The position numbers and the translations under genes are program-made. Shown here in pieces: positions 38,506-48,071 of a DNA stretch of 64,000 nucleotides. The notes beneath the pieces are model-generated. The model was not told the DNA's origin. It was given only the letters and a program-made list of their open reading frames with translations, and made no database searches. Numbering within the stretch: the first letter of the stretch is position 1; every line of letters begins with the position of its first letter. Origin of the DNA: JAQUTK01 sp963677415 (GTDB lineage: Bacteria > Bacteroidota > Bacteroidia > Bacteroidales > JAQUTK01); assembly GCA_963677415.2 (NCBI GenBank), contig CAXXFJ010000047.1, positions 1 through 64,000 on the forward strand, in the 5' to 3' direction.

Positions 38506-39012
38506 ATGTTAAACGCAATATATCTCTATCGTATTTCACACTGGCTATATGTGCATCATATCCCATTATTACCTAAGTTCTTTCAGCTGCTTATTTTTGT
38601 AATTTACAATTGTTCAGTACCTTACAAATGCAAAATAGGAAAAGGTTCTTTTTTTAATCATGGAGGTATTGGCGTACTCTTGAATAATGGTGTCGTCATA
38701 GGAGAGGGGTGTAAGATTGGCAACAATGCATCTATTGTAGGACAAGGTCCTTACAGACATGTGCCACGATTGGGTAATAAAGTATATGTTGGGCCCGGAG
38801 CCGTGATTCAAGGTCCGGTAATCATTGAGGATTATGTGATTGTAGCTCCAAATGCAGTAGTGACGCGAAGTGTTCCGGCTTATATGATTGTAGCAGGAGT
38901 GCCTGCAAAAATAATAGGAGATTCTCGTAATTTGAATTATGACATTTTTAAGAATGAATCCTTTGATGAAGGAGTTAAAGAATATATGAAACCATGTGTG
39001 AAGGAAGTTTAA
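38506..39012 (+). CDS. Left-handed beta-helix serine acetyltransferase-like O-acetyltransferase
   Basis: This 168-residue protein has hexapeptide repeats from about residue 50 to 135 (for example GVVIGEGCKIGNNASIVG and GPVIIEDYVIVAPNAVVTRSVPAYMIVAGVPAKIIG). This is the trimer-forming acetyltransferase fold, with a hydrophobic N-terminus. In polysaccharide clusters such proteins O-acetylate a sugar using acetyl-CoA. A gap of about 150 bases before it has a short inverted repeat (TTACACA with TGTGTAA) of unknown meaning. The epimerase gene overlaps its 3' end by 19 bases. Confidence 0.85.
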   Translation: MLNAIYLYRISHWLYVHHIPLLPKFFQLLIFVIYNCSVPYKCKIGKGSFFNHGGIGVLLNNGVVIGEGCKIGNNASIVGQGPYRHVPRLGNKVYVGPGAVIQGPVIIEDYVIVAPNAVVTRSVPAYMIVAGVPAKIIGDSRNLNYDIFKNESFDEGVKEYMKPCVKEV

Positions 39013-40004
39013 AGAAAATATTAGTAACGGGAGGATGTGGAATGATTGGTTCCAATCTTGTGAAGCGATTGATTAATGAAGGTAATGATGTTTATGTGAT
39101 AGATAATCTATGGAGAGGAAAATTGGAATATCTGAATGATGAAAACGGTATACCTGTTATAGATCTCAATACCCACTTTTTCAATCTTGATTTATCCATA
39201 CCGGATATAGCAGCAGTAATTATTGCTTCAATGGAATATGTGATTCATTTGGCAGATATTGTGGCGGGTATCAATTATGTGTTTGCCAATCAAGGCTCTT
39301 TGTTCAGAACCAATAACCTGATTAACTCCAATGTGATTCAGTCTTGCCGTGAAGCCGGAAAAGAACGGATTAAAGGGTTTATATATGTAGGGACAGTTTG
39401 TAGTTTCCCGTTGACACGTCAGAATTCGCTGGATCCGGAACCTCTCCGTGAAGAGGAGCTATATCCTGCGTTACCAGAGTCTGCGTATGGATGGAGCAAA
39501 CTGATGGGACAGCTTGAAACAGAGTTCCTTGAGAAAGAATGTGGCATTCCTACTTCAGTATTGATGTTTCATAATGTATATGGTGCACCTTGCGACTTTG
39601 GAGAACGCAGTCAGGTGATTCCCTCGCTGATCCGCAAAGCAATAAATTATCCGGCAGAACCGTTTCATGTATGGGGTAGCGGGACACAAGGACGTGCATT
39701 TATTCATGTCAATGATATTGTCAATGCACTCTGTCTGACACTTGATAAAGGACTTTCCAAAGGGACTATTCAGATTGGCCCTTCCGTATGTACTTCCATC
39801 AGAGAGATAGCCGAGGCTGTAGTGCGAATTTCAGGCAAAGAGATTGATATATTCTATGATACGACTAAACCGGAAGGTGACAAAGCCCGATGTGCAGATT
39901 ATAGTTATGCAAATAAAGTGTTAGGTTGGGAGCCCCAAGTAATCTTGGAAGAAGGTCTCAAAGAACAATATCTTTGGGTTAAGCAGCAGATTGAAAATAA
40001 TTGA
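38994..40004 (+). CDS. NAD-dependent nucleotide-sugar epimerase/dehydratase
   Basis: At 336 residues this is an extended short-chain dehydrogenase: Rossmann motif TGGCGMIGSNL at the N-terminus, VHLAD-like IHLADIVAGI, and the YGWSKLMGQ active-site Tyr-Lys with an upstream serine in GTVCSFPL. The C-terminal part binds the nucleotide sugar (NVYGAPCDFGERSQVIPSLI, GSGTQGRAFIHVNDIV). It converts one NDP-sugar to another for the polysaccharide; the exact sugar is unclear. It overlaps the acetyltransferase by 19 bases, and the next frame begins just before its stop. Confidence 0.88.
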   Translation: MCEGSLKKILVTGGCGMIGSNLVKRLINEGNDVYVIDNLWRGKLEYLNDENGIPVIDLNTHFFNLDLSIPDIAAVIIASMEYVIHLADIVAGINYVFANQGSLFRTNNLINSNVIQSCREAGKERIKGFIYVGTVCSFPLTRQNSLDPEPLREEELYPALPESAYGWSKLMGQLETEFLEKECGIPTSVLMFHNVYGAPCDFGERSQVIPSLIRKAINYPAEPFHVWGSGTQGRAFIHVNDIVNALCLTLDKGLSKGTIQIGPSVCTSIREIAEAVVRISGKEIDIFYDTTKPEGDKARCADYSYANKVLGWEPQVILEEGLKEQYLWVKQQIENN

Positions 40005-40036
40005 TTATTTTTGACGAAAGAAATAGGAGAGATAAT

Positions 40037-40786
40037 ATGAGCGAAACGTTATACTTTAACGTGAGACTTCAATTTGATAAGGACGTTGTTGATAAGGCTA
40101 TTCAGGATACGATCCGGGATGGGCAGGTTGGCTATGTGTGTTCAATAGAGAGTAATAATCTGACAGTAGCTAATACCAATCCCGAGTTTAAGAAGGTCGT
40201 CAACGGAGCTTTGGTCAATATATGTGATGGTTCTAATTTGGCTAAAGTGCTGGGTAAAATTCACAAGCAACCTTTTACCTCGTATATAGGTGCTAACCTA
40301 TTTACGAAGTACGTACATATGTGCCGCTATCGTCAATACTTCTTGGGAAATACACAGGAGATACTTGATGGACTGAAAGAAAATCTTTCAAAAGTGGACC
40401 CAAAGATACAGAACATGTGTTTTGAAACATTGCCATTTCGAAAAGTTGATGATTTTGATTATCAAGCAATTGCGGATAAGATAAATGCAGATGCACCAGA
40501 TATTATCTGGGTGTCTCTTGGAGCACCAAAGCAGGAAATCTTTATGAGCAAACTTCAACCATATCTGAAGAGAGGGGTGATGTTTGGTTTTGGTGCAATC
40601 TTCAACTTCAACGCAGGTGGTATCGGACAGGTACGTCGTGCACCAAAGTGGATGCTGGCACTTCACTTGGAGTGGCTCTATCGTGCTTTTGAGGAACCAA
40701 AAAAGAATGTGCCCCGCTATTATCATTTTCTGCAGATTTTGCCCCGGCTTATTAAAGAAGAACAACTGCGAATCTCTCAACAATAA
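40037..40786 (+). CDS. WecG/TagA/CpsF-family glycosyltransferase (GT26)
   Basis: I start this at ATG 40037 (a 12-residue upstream extension from 40001 is weakly supported). The 250-residue protein matches GT26, with SNNLTVANTNPEFKKVV, NICDGSNLAKVLGK, WVSLGAPKQEIFMSKL and FGFGAIFNFNAGGIGQVRRAPKWM. Family members add ManNAc-type or other residues to lipid-linked intermediates at the membrane. It sits between the epimerase and the initiating sugar transferase, and 12 bases separate it from the latter. Confidence 0.9.
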   Translation: MSETLYFNVRLQFDKDVVDKAIQDTIRDGQVGYVCSIESNNLTVANTNPEFKKVVNGALVNICDGSNLAKVLGKIHKQPFTSYIGANLFTKYVHMCRYRQYFLGNTQEILDGLKENLSKVDPKIQNMCFETLPFRKVDDFDYQAIADKINADAPDIIWVSLGAPKQEIFMSKLQPYLKRGVMFGFGAIFNFNAGGIGQVRRAPKWMLALHLEWLYRAFEEPKKNVPRYYHFLQILPRLIKEEQLRISQQ

Positions 40787-40798
40787 AGGCGAATAATC

Positions 40799-42202
40799 AT
40801 GAAGCAAAAAAAAGGATATTCGCAGTTCATGACAGGACTGATTATTGCATTAGATTTTATTATTCTCAATGCTACTTTTCTTCTTGTGTATTTATTCTTT
40901 CGGGATTATATCAATGAAGAAGTGAATAAAAATATTCGCCCACTGATTTTAATTCTGAATCTGTGTTATGTTCCTTGCGTTGCTGCCATAGGATCTATTT
41001 TGCATAAACGTATCGTATTTGCCGAACGGATTACTGCAAGAGTATTTTACAGCATATTGCTTCATTCTGTGATTTTTCTCACCTGTCTGCAGGTACTGAA
41101 ACAGGATGATATCTCCCGCCTCTTCTTATTGACTTTTTACATTTCTTTCTTTGTTAGTTTACTGGCTGGAAGGCTTGGTGTCCGGTTTGCTTTAAAAATG
41201 TATCGAAGCAAGGGGTTTAATTATACAAATGTTATTATCATTGGTGGAGGAAAGAACGGCGTTTCCGTAGCAGAAGAGATGATGAGCGATCCCGGGTATG
41301 GCTATAAAATTCTCGGATTCTTTGATGATAATCCCGATGGATTGCCATCCAATCTGAACTTTTTGGGCACAACGAATGAGGTAGAGGCATACATTTCAGC
41401 TGAAAATAATCAAGTAGATGAGATTTATTGCACTTTGCCCGAGTCAGCAGAGGCAATCATCTTCCGTTTGCTAAACTATTGTGAAAACAATATGATTCGT
41501 TTCAATATTGTTCCCGAAGTCAGACGTTATGTAAAGAAGCGCATGCAAATGGAGCTCCTTGGTGAGATACCAGTCTTGGTGTTGCGTGATGAGCCCTTGC
41601 AATCTTATACCAATCGTTTACTCAAACGTGCTTTTGATGTCCTGTTCTCATCGTTCTTTTTGATGGTTTGTTTTATTCCGGTTTATATCATAGTAGGATT
41701 AAGTGTCAAGATAACTTCCAGAGGGCCTGTTTTCTTTAAACAAAAGCGAACCGGACGTAATGGGATAGAGTTTTACTGCTATAAGTTTCGCACGATGATA
41801 ATTAATGATGAAGCGAATGAAAAACAAGCTGTCAGAGGTGATCCACGCGTTACAAATATTGGGAACTTCCTTCGCAGAAGCAATATTGATGAGATACCAC
41901 AGTTTTATAATGTACTCAGAGGAGAAATGTCAGTGGTTGGTCCTCGTCCACACATGTTGCAACACACTATTGAATATTCACAATTGATCGATAAATACAT
42001 GGTGCGTCATCTTGTAAAACCAGGATTGACAGGCTGGGCACAAGTGACTGGTTATCGGGGAGAGACAAAAACCCTTGAGCAGATGGAAGGAAGAGTGAAA
42101 CGTGATGTGTGGTATATTGAAAATTGGACGTTATGGCTGGATATGAAAATCATCTATCGTACCATAAGAAATATGTTTTCAGGCGAACCTAATGCTTGCT
42201 AA
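40799..42202 (+). CDS. Initiating undecaprenyl-phosphate sugar phosphotransferase
   Basis: This 467-residue protein has four or five N-terminal membrane helices (about residues 10-125), a Rossmann-like middle domain (about 140-265, with VIIIGGGKNGVSVAEEM), a further helix (about 285-305), and the catalytic sugar-transferase domain. That domain has KRTGRNGIEFYCYKFRTM, NIDEIPQFYNVLRGEM, VGPRPHM and KPGLTGWAQV. It starts repeat-unit synthesis by placing a sugar phosphate on undecaprenyl phosphate at the inner membrane. It closes the operon before tRNA-Arg. Confidence 0.93.
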   Translation: MKQKKGYSQFMTGLIIALDFIILNATFLLVYLFFRDYINEEVNKNIRPLILILNLCYVPCVAAIGSILHKRIVFAERITARVFYSILLHSVIFLTCLQVLKQDDISRLFLLTFYISFFVSLLAGRLGVRFALKMYRSKGFNYTNVIIIGGGKNGVSVAEEMMSDPGYGYKILGFFDDNPDGLPSNLNFLGTTNEVEAYISAENNQVDEIYCTLPESAEAIIFRLLNYCENNMIRFNIVPEVRRYVKKRMQMELLGEIPVLVLRDEPLQSYTNRLLKRAFDVLFSSFFLMVCFIPVYIIVGLSVKITSRGPVFFKQKRTGRNGIEFYCYKFRTMIINDEANEKQAVRGDPRVTNIGNFLRRSNIDEIPQFYNVLRGEMSVVGPRPHMLQHTIEYSQLIDKYMVRHLVKPGLTGWAQVTGYRGETKTLEQMEGRVKRDVWYIENWTLWLDMKIIYRTIRNMFSGEPNAC

Positions 42203-42234
42203 CTCCATCTTGAGAGAATATTTGTGTAAAAAGG

Positions 42235-42265
42235 TTTGTAATTACGCAAGAAAAGAATACCTTTG
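42235..42265 (+). promoter_or_regulatory. Promoter of tRNA-Arg
   Basis: TTTG at 42235-42238, 19 bases, then TACCTTTG at 42258-42265, about 21 bases before the tRNA. Confidence 0.75.
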
Positions 42266-42285
42266 CACTCGCTTTTGAAATAGAC

Positions 42286-42359
42286 GGTCGGGTAGCTCAG
42301 CTGGATAGAGCAACAGCCTTCTAAGCTGTGGGTCATGGGTTCGAATCCCATCTCGATCA
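42286..42359 (+). tRNA. tRNA-Arg (anticodon TCT)
   Basis: A 74-base cloverleaf: acceptor stem GGTCGGG with CTCGATC (two G-U pairs), D-arm AGCTGGATAGAGC, anticodon loop CTTCTAA, and T-loop GTTCGAATC. Anticodon TCT reads AGA. The discriminator is A and no CCA is encoded. Confidence 0.95.
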
Positions 42360-42410
42360 CTCTAAGAGTAATCAGAATAATATTACTAAGAGGTTTTAAA
42401 GAAAGTTCAG

Positions 42411-42444
42411 AGCCGTAAGTCTTAAAAAGATTTACGGCTTTTTC
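42411..42444 (+). terminator. Terminator after tRNA-Arg
   Basis: A 13-bp stem (42411-42423 with 42427-42439, one G-U pair) with a 3-base loop is followed by TTTTTC. The remaining bases up to 42750 hold no gene I can support. Confidence 0.85.
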
Positions 42445-42750
42445 TTTGTAACTTTTGACTCTAAAAATAGACTTCTGAAGATTCTTGTTTTGCGTATGTT
42501 TTTATATTCATAATCATGAAAAGAAGGCCGTTTACAGATGGAGATTTTTGGATACCTGTACATTTAACAAAGTCATAGTCCTTCCTAACCCAAAAAGAGA
42601 CTTTGTTTGTTTGGGAAGTTCAATTATAGAATTTATCTTTGCCATCGTTATTATTTCCGCTTTGATTCCGGAGTCTATTTTCAATCAAAAAACAAGAGTG
42701 AAAGCAATAATAATGTCTACTAATAGTTATAAGAAAAATACCGGAAGGAA

Positions 42751-44010
42751 ATGTTGAAACTTCAATCCCTGCGTAATAATAGGAATATACTAAATAGTAC
42801 GTTCTACCTTGGAATTATTGAATTTGTCAAGTTGTTGCTTCCATTCGTTGCATTACCTTATATAATCAGTACTGTTGGCTCCGATAAATATGGATTAATT
42901 GTTTTTGTTCAATCCATTGTGGCCTACTTTTCTATTCTCATCGGTTTCGGTTTCGATATTTCCGCTGTACGTTCCGTTGCTATTTACCGTGATAACAAAA
43001 AGGAACTGGGACGCATCGTATTTTCAGTACTCGGAGTAAAACTAATCCTGTTGTTGATAAGTCTGGCGTTGCTCACTATCATTGTCTTTTCCTTTGGATT
43101 CTTCAGAGTAAACGCCATTCTCTTCTATTTTGTATTTCTCTCTTGTATCTCTGATTTGTTATTTCCTGTCTGGTTCTTTCAGGGAATAGAGAAGATGAAA
43201 ATAATTACCTTGGTTCAATTTTCCTCTATGTTATTTTATGTAGTTACCATATTTCTCTTTGTGAATACAGAATCTGACTATATCTATGTACCACTGCTTC
43301 AATCCTGTGGATTGGTATTATCGGGATTACTTGGTTTTTTTCTGTTGATATGGAAAGAGAAGCTTCCCTTTTCTGTGCCGACCCGTGTCGAACTCGTAGA
43401 TACATTTAAAGATAGTCTGCCATTTTTTGCATCCCGATTCTCAGTAGTCATTAATGCCAATATTGCCAAGACGCTGTCAGGACTTTTTCTTGGCTATCAT
43501 GAAACGGCTGTATTTGATCTGGCGCAAAAGATAAGCAATGCTGCTATGCTCCCCTTATATGTAATTAATCGGGCTATCTTTCCGCACAATGCAAACAAGC
43601 AAGATCGGAGGTTTGCAACAAAAGCACTCTTTGCTGTTAGTATGATTACCATTGTGGTGGCAGTTGCAGATTTTATTTTCTCACCATTTGCCGTCCATTT
43701 CTTTGGAGGAGATCAACTCATGGATTCCGTCTTTATCACTCGAATTCTCTGTTTGTGGGTGTTAATCTCCGGCGTTTCTATCTATGAAGGTTCTTCAGTA
43801 CTGGTTGCTTTTGGTCACGTCAAGCCATTCAATTATTCAGTACTACTTTCCTCCATTGCGCTGTTACTGCTTTATGGCCTCTTTTACCTGACTAATAATT
43901 TTACGTTGATTAGTTTTGCCTTTGCTTTGATTTTCTCCGAAAGTTTTATTGCTATCTATAGACTGTATTTCTGTTTGAAATTCAAACTCTTCTCTTTTCA
44001 TACCAACTGA
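42751..44010 (+). CDS. Wzx-type polysaccharide flippase
   Basis: At 419 residues with about twelve hydrophobic segments this belongs to the MATE/Wzx polysaccharide transport superfamily. The N-terminal helix pattern FVKLLLPFVALPYIISTVGSDKYG is typical. It should flip the lipid-linked repeat unit from the cytoplasmic to the periplasmic face. It lies after tRNA-Arg rather than inside the main operon, but supplies the one step missing from it, so it is probably part of the same pathway. Confidence 0.88.
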   Translation: MLKLQSLRNNRNILNSTFYLGIIEFVKLLLPFVALPYIISTVGSDKYGLIVFVQSIVAYFSILIGFGFDISAVRSVAIYRDNKKELGRIVFSVLGVKLILLLISLALLTIIVFSFGFFRVNAILFYFVFLSCISDLLFPVWFFQGIEKMKIITLVQFSSMLFYVVTIFLFVNTESDYIYVPLLQSCGLVLSGLLGFFLLIWKEKLPFSVPTRVELVDTFKDSLPFFASRFSVVINANIAKTLSGLFLGYHETAVFDLAQKISNAAMLPLYVINRAIFPHNANKQDRRFATKALFAVSMITIVVAVADFIFSPFAVHFFGGDQLMDSVFITRILCLWVLISGVSIYEGSSVLVAFGHVKPFNYSVLLSSIALLLLYGLFYLTNNFTLISFAFALIFSESFIAIYRLYFCLKFKLFSFHTN

Positions 44011-44221
44011 TTTGTGTTTTTTAGAATATTCTTCTTTTTGTGTTTGCAAACAAACAATAATCAATAGAAAAATAGTGTTTAATAAGAAATAATAATCTAC
44101 TTTTACACGTTATTTCTATCAGGTATCAATCCCAATAAACGATAGCTATATCGTACGAGGTAATTTGCGCATTCACGTCTGTATTTCCAAAAGAGGACAA
44201 GATATTTACAGCCCAACGATT

Positions 44222-46390
44222 ATGAAAGGTGTTTGTTATATTGCATTATTCATTCTATCATTAATTGCATTTTCATGCACTTCAGAAGAAGATGTGGACT
44301 CTTCCGGTCATGTTGTTCCGGTAAGATTTGCTCCGGCAATGGAAATGACTCAGGATGAGGATGTACCTTCCAGATCAATAACCGATGCACCTTCTATCAT
44401 TTATGCCATGCAGATATATTCTGATGGTGTTCCTATGTATTACGGTGTTTTTGATGAGCCGGACAGCATGCAAATTGCTCTTTCCAGCGGCAGAAGCTAT
44501 TCCATGAAGATGGCAGCTTATCAGTCGGGCACGGGCGGCGGACTGAAATACAAGAATGTCAATGGGAAGTGTTGTTATTATCTGCCTGATGAAGTTGAAT
44601 TAAGTAATAAGTTTGAAGAAGGGGCGCTATTGACCGGCATTAACCAAATATCCAATTGTATTCTTTCAGACAGTATTTCTCGTGATTATCCGGAGATAGA
44701 CGCATTCTTTACTGAAAAAGAATTTAAGATATCCTCAGTTCAATCTAAAGTAAGTTTCAACCTTAAACGGGTCAGTTTTGCGATAAATATCAGCGTGAAG
44801 GGCTTAAGCAGTGGCAAGGTCGTTCTCTCTTTTGACAAACAAGAACTGGTCTTCACTCCGCAGAATAACAGCTATCATTCGATCCGCGCTTTCAAGGGCA
44901 ATGAGGATGGTCTGGCTGTAGTAGCATCCTTAGACACCTATTATGAAGAATTTCCAGTGGTAGCCACTTGGTATAGCACGAATGGGACTACTATAAGTTG
45001 CAACGCCCTTCTCTCTCTCAAGAGAAATGTTGAAACACCGATTTCCATCAATCTGAATAATTTATCTTCTGAGATAACATTTGAAGGCTGGTATCAAACA
45101 ACACATACGACTGGCGAGATAGAAAAAGAAAGACTTCTTGCTCACATAAGCGCAGGAAAGACCATTCAGCGGATCGATGATCTAACCTCTGAAACAGAAC
45201 CGGAAGTTGTGTTTGACAATGACAGCAGTGTAGTTCTCAAAGATCAACGTACTGCTCATATTACCCTTGGAGAAGATAATTACTGGTATCTGAATGGAAC
45301 CAAACTTGAGCTGAAGCTAGAGGCAACTGAGGGCTCAATGAGTTTGCCTCCTGATATCACTATCCCCCGGATTACACTAGGTATTAACCGTCACTGGTAT
45401 GTCGATGGAATCGATTGCGGTATAGAGGCTCCGCAACAGAAGAACGAATACTTACCGGCGGTTGTGACTGCTATTTACAGTTTTGGTAATAGGTACTATT
45501 TTAGTTTTTCAGATGGATCATCTGCTAAGACCTTGAAAACGTTCTATAATCCTTACCTTAATGCCGGGAGTATCCGCTTGAAAGGACAATTGCATTGCCA
45601 TACCACGAACTCTTCAGATGGCACGCTGACTCCTTCCGAACTTGCTGCGAGGTTTAAGTTGGCCGGATATGACTTCTTTACCATCACCGATCATGACTTT
45701 ATTACACCCGAACCGCTGGGTAACGAATTGATCTGGTTGTGTAAATCGTATGAGAGTACGAAGAGTCATCACTTATGTATTTACAATGCTATAAATGTAC
45801 TCAAAGGCAATCAAAGCATAAAAGAGGTAGTAGATTACCATCTGGCAAATGCCAATACATATGTCGGACTCCCACATCCCAACTCTTTGAAGAATCCGGT
45901 GAGCGATGAAGAGGTAGTCAATGAATGTGGAAGAGTCTCTTTTGTGGATGTCTATAATGGGACTATGAATACGTCACTAGGTGAAAACGGAACCAGAGCT
46001 TTTGATCTACTGCTCTCAAATGGACATCGCGTTTTTGCCACAGCAGTCGATGACTTTCATTCGGAAAATCATATCAAGAGGGGATGGGTAGAGGTGCTCT
46101 CGCAAAGTAGAGATTCTAAAGACATCATGGATGCCTTGTTAAAGGGAGCCTACTTTGCGACAAATGGTGCGATGATAGAGGGTGTTGATTATACCGATAA
46201 TATCGTCACTGTTCACACGGGTAGTCCTGTTGCTGTCACTCGCTTCTATGGTTATGGAGGTGTCCAGTTGGGAGTTAGTGTTGTCGGTGAAACAGCAGCA
46301 TATGCGCTAAAAGGCAATGAGAAATATGTGCGTGCTGAAGTCGAAATCAGCAAGAGATTCTGCTGGACACAGCCTATATTTATTCAATAA
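44222..46390 (+). CDS. Fimbrillin-like lipoprotein fused to a PHP phosphoesterase domain
   Basis: The chosen ATG 44222 (in-frame ATG 44165 is less likely) gives 722 residues. A lipoprotein signal ends AFSC and is followed by acidic residues (TSEEDVD), which suggests surface export. Residues to about 290 form a beta-rich region similar to fimbrillin-type lipoproteins and to the next gene. A linker with two short repeats ending WYLNG and WYVDG comes next. From about residue 460 a PHP domain follows, with metal-site motifs GQLHCHTTNSSDG, ITDHDF, GLPHPNS and AVDDFH. PHP domains hydrolyse phosphoesters with a metal cluster. The substrate is unknown. The gene starts after a gap of about 210 bases behind the flippase. 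Confidence 0.82.
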   Translation: MKGVCYIALFILSLIAFSCTSEEDVDSSGHVVPVRFAPAMEMTQDEDVPSRSITDAPSIIYAMQIYSDGVPMYYGVFDEPDSMQIALSSGRSYSMKMAAYQSGTGGGLKYKNVNGKCCYYLPDEVELSNKFEEGALLTGINQISNCILSDSISRDYPEIDAFFTEKEFKISSVQSKVSFNLKRVSFAINISVKGLSSGKVVLSFDKQELVFTPQNNSYHSIRAFKGNEDGLAVVASLDTYYEEFPVVATWYSTNGTTISCNALLSLKRNVETPISINLNNLSSEITFEGWYQTTHTTGEIEKERLLAHISAGKTIQRIDDLTSETEPEVVFDNDSSVVLKDQRTAHITLGEDNYWYLNGTKLELKLEATEGSMSLPPDITIPRITLGINRHWYVDGIDCGIEAPQQKNEYLPAVVTAIYSFGNRYYFSFSDGSSAKTLKTFYNPYLNAGSIRLKGQLHCHTTNSSDGTLTPSELAARFKLAGYDFFTITDHDFITPEPLGNELIWLCKSYESTKSHHLCIYNAINVLKGNQSIKEVVDYHLANANTYVGLPHPNSLKNPVSDEEVVNECGRVSFVDVYNGTMNTSLGENGTRAFDLLLSNGHRVFATAVDDFHSENHIKRGWVEVLSQSRDSKDIMDALLKGAYFATNGAMIEGVDYTDNIVTVHTGSPVAVTRFYGYGGVQLGVSVVGETAAYALKGNEKYVRAEVEISKRFCWTQPIFIQ

Positions 46391-46423
46391 TAAAGATTCA
46401 TACAACTGATTATATTAGTAATT

Positions 46424-47338
46424 ATGAAACGTATTCATTTTATTTCAGCACTTGTATTGCCTCTTCTTGCTCTTTCTTGTACGGATGAGCAAGAGGTCAA
46501 TCAGATGGTTACAGTGAAGCTCACTCCAACTCTTGAAATCAATCAGTCGGAGAGCAACTCTAACGTGAAAGCTATGGCAGAAATATCTCCTGCTACTATT
46601 TTTGCAGTGCAGATATATGAGGGTAGCAGACCTATCTATAGTGGATTATTTGATGAACCTGATAGTATGAAGATAGCACTCTCTACCAACATAAACTATT
46701 CGATGAAGATTGCTGCCTATCAGAAAGGAACTGGAAGTGGGCTGCGATACAGAAATATAAATGGGGAGGTTTATTATTTCCTCCCTAAAGAGGTCAAACT
46801 GGAGAATAAGTTTGTTGCTGATACATTGTTCAACAGAATCAATCATATCAGTACAGATATTCTCACAGACGATAGTACACACGAATATCCTGAGATAGAT
46901 GCCTTTTATGCAGAAAAAGAGTTTCAGGTTTTTCCTGATATGAGTAATGTGATCTTTGATCTGAAAAGAGTAGGATTTGCCATTGATTTAAATGTAAAGG
47001 GCTTAAAGAGTGGAAAGGTCATCTTCTATTTTGATCATGATGAGATAGTACTGACCCCTGAAAACAATAACTATTATTCTATCCGTTCGTTTACCGGTGA
47101 ACCCAAAGGTATTGGATCAGTTGTTTTCAATGATACTTATTTTGAACAACTTCCGGTGACAGCAAAATGGTTTGGAACAAATGGCATGGTTATCTCCTGT
47201 ACCAGCAACCTTAAGTTTTTACGTAACTGTGAAGTGCCTGTCTCCATCAATCTCAACACCGTTGATTCAGAGATTAATCTGGAAGACTGGTATTCAGAGT
47301 CTGACACGATCGATATATCAAAAAGCATCCTGAAATAG
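46424..47338 (+). CDS. Fimbrillin-like lipoprotein, paralogue of the preceding gene without a PHP domain
   Basis: This 304-residue protein has a lipoprotein signal ending ALSC, followed by TDEQEV. It aligns with the first 290 or so residues of the previous protein: shared AVQIY, FDEPDSM, KxAAYQ, GTG-GL-Y, YPEIDAF, FAI-NVKGL-SGKV and the closing W. It then stops, so only the beta-rich domain is kept. The pair is a tandem duplication in which one copy carries a C-terminal enzyme. It lies 33 bases downstream of the first. Function is unknown; the domain resembles surface-anchored fimbrial tip or anchor proteins. Confidence 0.75.
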   Translation: MKRIHFISALVLPLLALSCTDEQEVNQMVTVKLTPTLEINQSESNSNVKAMAEISPATIFAVQIYEGSRPIYSGLFDEPDSMKIALSTNINYSMKIAAYQKGTGSGLRYRNINGEVYYFLPKEVKLENKFVADTLFNRINHISTDILTDDSTHEYPEIDAFYAEKEFQVFPDMSNVIFDLKRVGFAIDLNVKGLKSGKVIFYFDHDEIVLTPENNNYYSIRSFTGEPKGIGSVVFNDTYFEQLPVTAKWFGTNGMVISCTSNLKFLRNCEVPVSINLNTVDSEINLEDWYSESDTIDISKSILK

Positions 47339-47623
47339 GAGGAGAGAGAAAGCCTTTGCTTCCTAATAAACAACGCATAAGTAGTCCTGTTAAGCACTGA
47401 TTTTTGAGGTTCTTCGTCAATTCGCTAAAAATATCAAGTCCGTTTGATGAATTATAACGTACTTTTTCAATATATTTGCAAATTAAATTATATAGACACC
47501 TTCAAAAACACAGAAGGTGCACAACACATGCTAATAACTAAATGCTTGATGTACCTAATTTATAGTTTAGATGATGGTATTGGGAGTTATCAACCATGTA
47601 AAGAAAATGATACAAACTAAGTT

Positions 47624-48070
47624 ATGTTGATAAAAAAAGATTTACATTCGAAAATACAATATGTTTTTAAAGAAAAAACGAACAATACTTTCTTGCAGTT
47701 ATTCAGATATACTTTTGTAGGAGGATTTGCTTTTTTAGTTGATTTCGGAACATTGTTTACGCTGACAGAATTTCTTAAAATTCATTACTTAGTTTCAGCA
47801 GGAATAGCATTCATCTTTGGTCTAATAGTAAACTACTTCTTGAGTGTAAAATGGGTTTTCAATAACAGAGTAATGGACAATCGGTTATTGGAATTTTTAC
47901 TGTTTACACTCATTGGGTTTGTTGGTTTATCGCTAAATGAACTTTTCTTGTGGATACTTACAGATGTTTTCCTGATTTATTACCTTTTTTCGAAAATAAT
48001 CACAACTGCTATTGTGTATTTTTGGAATTTCTTTGTACGAAAATTATTATTATTCAGCAAAAAAATATAG
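47624..48070 (+). CDS. GtrA-family membrane protein
   Basis: This 148-residue protein has four hydrophobic helices and the GtrA start (LFRYTFVGGFAFLVDFGTLF) with GLIVNYFLSVKWVF. GtrA proteins are thought to help move or flip a lipid-linked sugar across the membrane. It begins an AT-rich three-gene group; the FAD protein starts 1 base after its stop codon. No GtrB-like GT2 is found next to it, which is unusual for a GtrA system. Confidence 0.88.
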   Translation: MLIKKDLHSKIQYVFKEKTNNTFLQLFRYTFVGGFAFLVDFGTLFTLTEFLKIHYLVSAGIAFIFGLIVNYFLSVKWVFNNRVMDNRLLEFLLFTLIGFVGLSLNELFLWILTDVFLIYYLFSKIITTAIVYFWNFFVRKLLLFSKKI

Positions 48071-48071
48071 A

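Noticed and set aside
42485..42757. A 90-codon open frame before the flippase
   Set aside because: No recognisable start signal or family resemblance; it crosses the tail of the terminator region and runs into the flippase start. Most likely chance.
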